From Phycisphaerae bacterium (lineage in GTDB: Bacteria; Planctomycetota; Phycisphaerae; JAAYCJ01), in NCBI GenBank assembly GCA_015486815.1, contig WFQY01000548.1:1-7663 (forward strand): a stretch of DNA of 7,663 nucleotides. Reading direction: 5' to 3'. Shown one piece after another: positions 6,035 through 7,663 of the stretch. Each line of letters opens with the position of its first letter. Position 1 is the first letter of the stretch. The translations under genes were made by a program, and so were the position numbers. The notes under the pieces were generated by a model. That model worked only from the letters and a program-made list of their open reading frames with translations, made no database searches and was not told where the DNA came from.

Positions 6035-7642
6035 TTAATGTAACTTCTTAAGCAGCGACTTACCATCAAGCGTGCCTGCCCATTTGATTCTGCCCGAACA
6101 CCCGAGCATATCCAAAACCGTAGGCACAAGATCGACCACCCTCGCAGCCTTTATCGTCTTATGCGATATTCCCGGCCCTGCAAAGATGAATGGCACAATC
6201 ATATCATCCCTGATAACCGAACCGTGCCCGCCGAGATCTGTTTTGCTGAAATCCCACCCTCGAGCTGCAAACACTACAATATCGCCAGCCCGCGGACTAT
6301 CAAAAAATTCTACTATCTGCGGCACAAAATCCGGAAATTCACTATCACAGGTCAACGCAAGCCATTTGTCCGCATCAAAATATCCACCAGCAATAAGTTT
6401 ATGTGAATATCTCAGCGGGTTGCCCTTTATAGGCTTATAAGCATAATACTTTCTCCCATCGATAATTTTTCTGACAACGTCAGCCCTGCCATCAGCGGTT
6501 ACTACCCGAACGGAATTTGCATCTTTGCGGACAGCTACCATCTCTATCGCAGGCACAGCTGCTAATGTCTCAAACAAATCCTTACTACCAAATGCAGGGG
6601 CGTATTTCCGAGTAAAATTGATTATATCTTCAAAGCTCGGCAGCTGCGACCAGAGCTTTCCTGTCCGCAGATAAAAGCTCGCCCTACGATATCCACCATT
6701 CACTATTACCAAACGATATTGCCGCAAAAATTTCTGCCTCGCACAAAAATCAGCATTTTCACCAAATACCCCACCGACAAATTTAATCTTAAGCTGATTG
6801 CGTACGAAATCTTCGGGCGACCAATATTTGTCTCTGTCAACCGGCACGTGTCCATGATCGCTTACCAGAATAAGATAATAATTGTCAAGCAGATGATTTT
6901 CTTCAAGTGCCCTGCAAATTCTCCCTATCTGCTCATCAACATTGATAATAGCCCGCCGATACTGCTTGGAATTTGCACCGAACTTATGGCCTATCTCATC
7001 AACAGCTGGAAAATAAGCAAAGATATAATCAGGCCAGTGTCCCGCAGACCTACTGCACTGCGCAATCAACTCGAACCTTATAGCAACAAGTTTATCAACC
7101 ATCATCCGCTGATGAAAAAACCAATCTATCCCCGAACTCATCCAGTTATCAATAGGCCGAGTTGCCCCTTTCTTACACGCAGTCTGAATTGTTACCGTAT
7201 ATTTATCATTCAAAAGATCAAAAATCGTAGATGTCAGCAGATCGTCATTTATCAGCTGATATGTCTTGATAAACATATAGCTTCTATACACCCCACTATT
7301 CCGATCGAACCATTTGTTTCCCAAAATTCCCGTATGCGACGGAAACTTTCCCGTCTGCATAGACGCTGTTACCGCATAAGTAATGCTCGGAATACACGTA
7401 ACCGCATTTTCGACATAACAACCCCTATCGATAAGATAACGCTTGATATTGGTAGCTTCACCCTTGCGGATAAGCTCTTCCAAAATATCTTTACGCATAC
7501 CATCGATGAAAAACACCAATACCTTCCGCTTAGGTATAGCTACATTATCAGCAAGTTTAACATCAAGCCTACCCGAATGAGCACAGCCAGCTAACAACGA
7601 CACAGCTGCAATAACAATCACTAAACATATCTTGCGTATCAT
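6035..7642 (-). CDS. Lipoprotein phosphodiesterase/nucleotide pyrophosphatase-like enzyme of the alkaline phosphatase superfamily
   Basis: This 535-residue protein starts with a lipoprotein signal: basic MIRK, a hydrophobic stretch, and the lipobox LLAG-C with C20 as lipidated residue. It is therefore anchored to a membrane facing the periplasm or outside. The rest fits type I phosphodiesterases (PF01663). The two-metal site is complete: D47 (FFIDGMR), nucleophile T88 in IPSIT followed by MQTGKFPSHTGILG (95-108), D215 and H219 (DEIGHKFG), D262 and H263 (SDHGH), and H473 (GGHGS). These residues coordinate two zinc ions and T88 attacks a phosphodiester or phosphomonoester. The substrate (nucleotide, lipid headgroup, glycerophosphodiester or phosphorylated glycan) cannot be told from the sequence. 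AGAGGA six bases before the ATG at 7640-7642 is a good ribosome site. It is probably the first visible gene of an operon with the HEAT-repeat protein and the ROK kinase. The promoter is outside the window. Confidence 0.9.
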   Translation of the reverse strand: MIRKICLVIVIAAVSLLAGCAHSGRLDVKLADNVAIPKRKVLVFFIDGMRKDILEELIRKGEATNIKRYLIDRGCYVENAVTCIPSITYAVTASMQTGKFPSHTGILGNKWFDRNSGVYRSYMFIKTYQLINDDLLTSTIFDLLNDKYTVTIQTACKKGATRPIDNWMSSGIDWFFHQRMMVDKLVAIRFELIAQCSRSAGHWPDYIFAYFPAVDEIGHKFGANSKQYRRAIINVDEQIGRICRALEENHLLDNYYLILVSDHGHVPVDRDKYWSPEDFVRNQLKIKFVGGVFGENADFCARQKFLRQYRLVIVNGGYRRASFYLRTGKLWSQLPSFEDIINFTRKYAPAFGSKDLFETLAAVPAIEMVAVRKDANSVRVVTADGRADVVRKIIDGRKYYAYKPIKGNPLRYSHKLIAGGYFDADKWLALTCDSEFPDFVPQIVEFFDSPRAGDIVVFAARGWDFSKTDLGGHGSVIRDDMIVPFIFAGPGISHKTIKAARVVDLVPTVLDMLGCSGRIKWAGTLDGKSLLKKLH

Positions 7643-7663
7643 CTCAAATCCTCTGCCAAATAT

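Noticed and set aside
5977..6035. Distant inverted repeat AATATCG (5977-5983) and CGATATT (6029-6035) flanking the gap before the HEAT-repeat gene
   Set aside because: The arms are only seven bases long with a loop of about 45 AT-rich bases; chance is the simpler explanation.
6719..7594. A 291-codon open frame on the plus strand opposite the phosphodiesterase gene
   Set aside because: It is fully antisense to a gene with a lipobox and a complete active site. Its translation has no recognisable domain and is rich in Ile, Arg, Pro and Asn, as expected from the shadow of a real gene.

Overview
The window holds seven protein-coding genes, one of them cut by the left edge. There is no RNA gene, CRISPR array, insertion sequence or phage gene that I can recognise. 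Several traits suggest a Gram-negative, moderately low-GC bacterium, most plausibly a planctomycete of the Phycisphaerae/Sedimentisphaerales type. These are a GntR-type regulator fused to a LacI-like sensor, a sorbose-phosphate-reductase-like dehydrogenase, a ROK sugar kinase, a large exported HEAT-repeat protein with a Trp-rich segment, and a lipoprotein phosphodiesterase. The lineage is inferred from gene content and not proved by any marker gene.

Left part (1-1825): a sugar-responsive transcription regulator runs leftward out of the window, and a zinc-type medium-chain dehydrogenase runs rightward. They share a 153-base intergenic region. It contains a near-consensus sigma-70-type promoter for the regulator (TTGAAA, 17 bases, TATAAT). 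Two copies of TACCTGTATT, 17 bases apart, lie on and just downstream of that promoter. This is the layout expected of an autoregulated sugar-catabolic switch.

Middle (1889-2634): a two-gene leftward cassette with a 4-base overlap encodes a minimal (MNT-type) nucleotidyltransferase and a HEPN-domain protein. It converges on the dehydrogenase and parts of it are visibly more AT-rich than the flanks, so it looks like an inserted accessory (toxin-antitoxin-like) module. The HEPN protein lacks the usual RX4-6H RNase motif.

Right part (2725-7642): three leftward genes, probably one operon, encode an outer- or inner-membrane-anchored alkaline-phosphatase-superfamily phosphodiesterase, a secreted HEAT-repeat protein, and a cytoplasmic ROK-family sugar kinase. 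The phosphodiesterase has a complete two-metal active site and the kinase a complete active site and zinc site. One reading is that the envelope proteins act on a phosphorylated or glycosylated substrate and the kinase phosphorylates a sugar taken into the cell. The pairing is suggestive, but the substrate cannot be read from the sequence.

There is no gene-free stretch longer than 300 bases. The gaps are 389-541, 1826-1888, 2635-2724, 3709-3748 and 5954-6034. I see no convincing rho-independent terminator in any of them.
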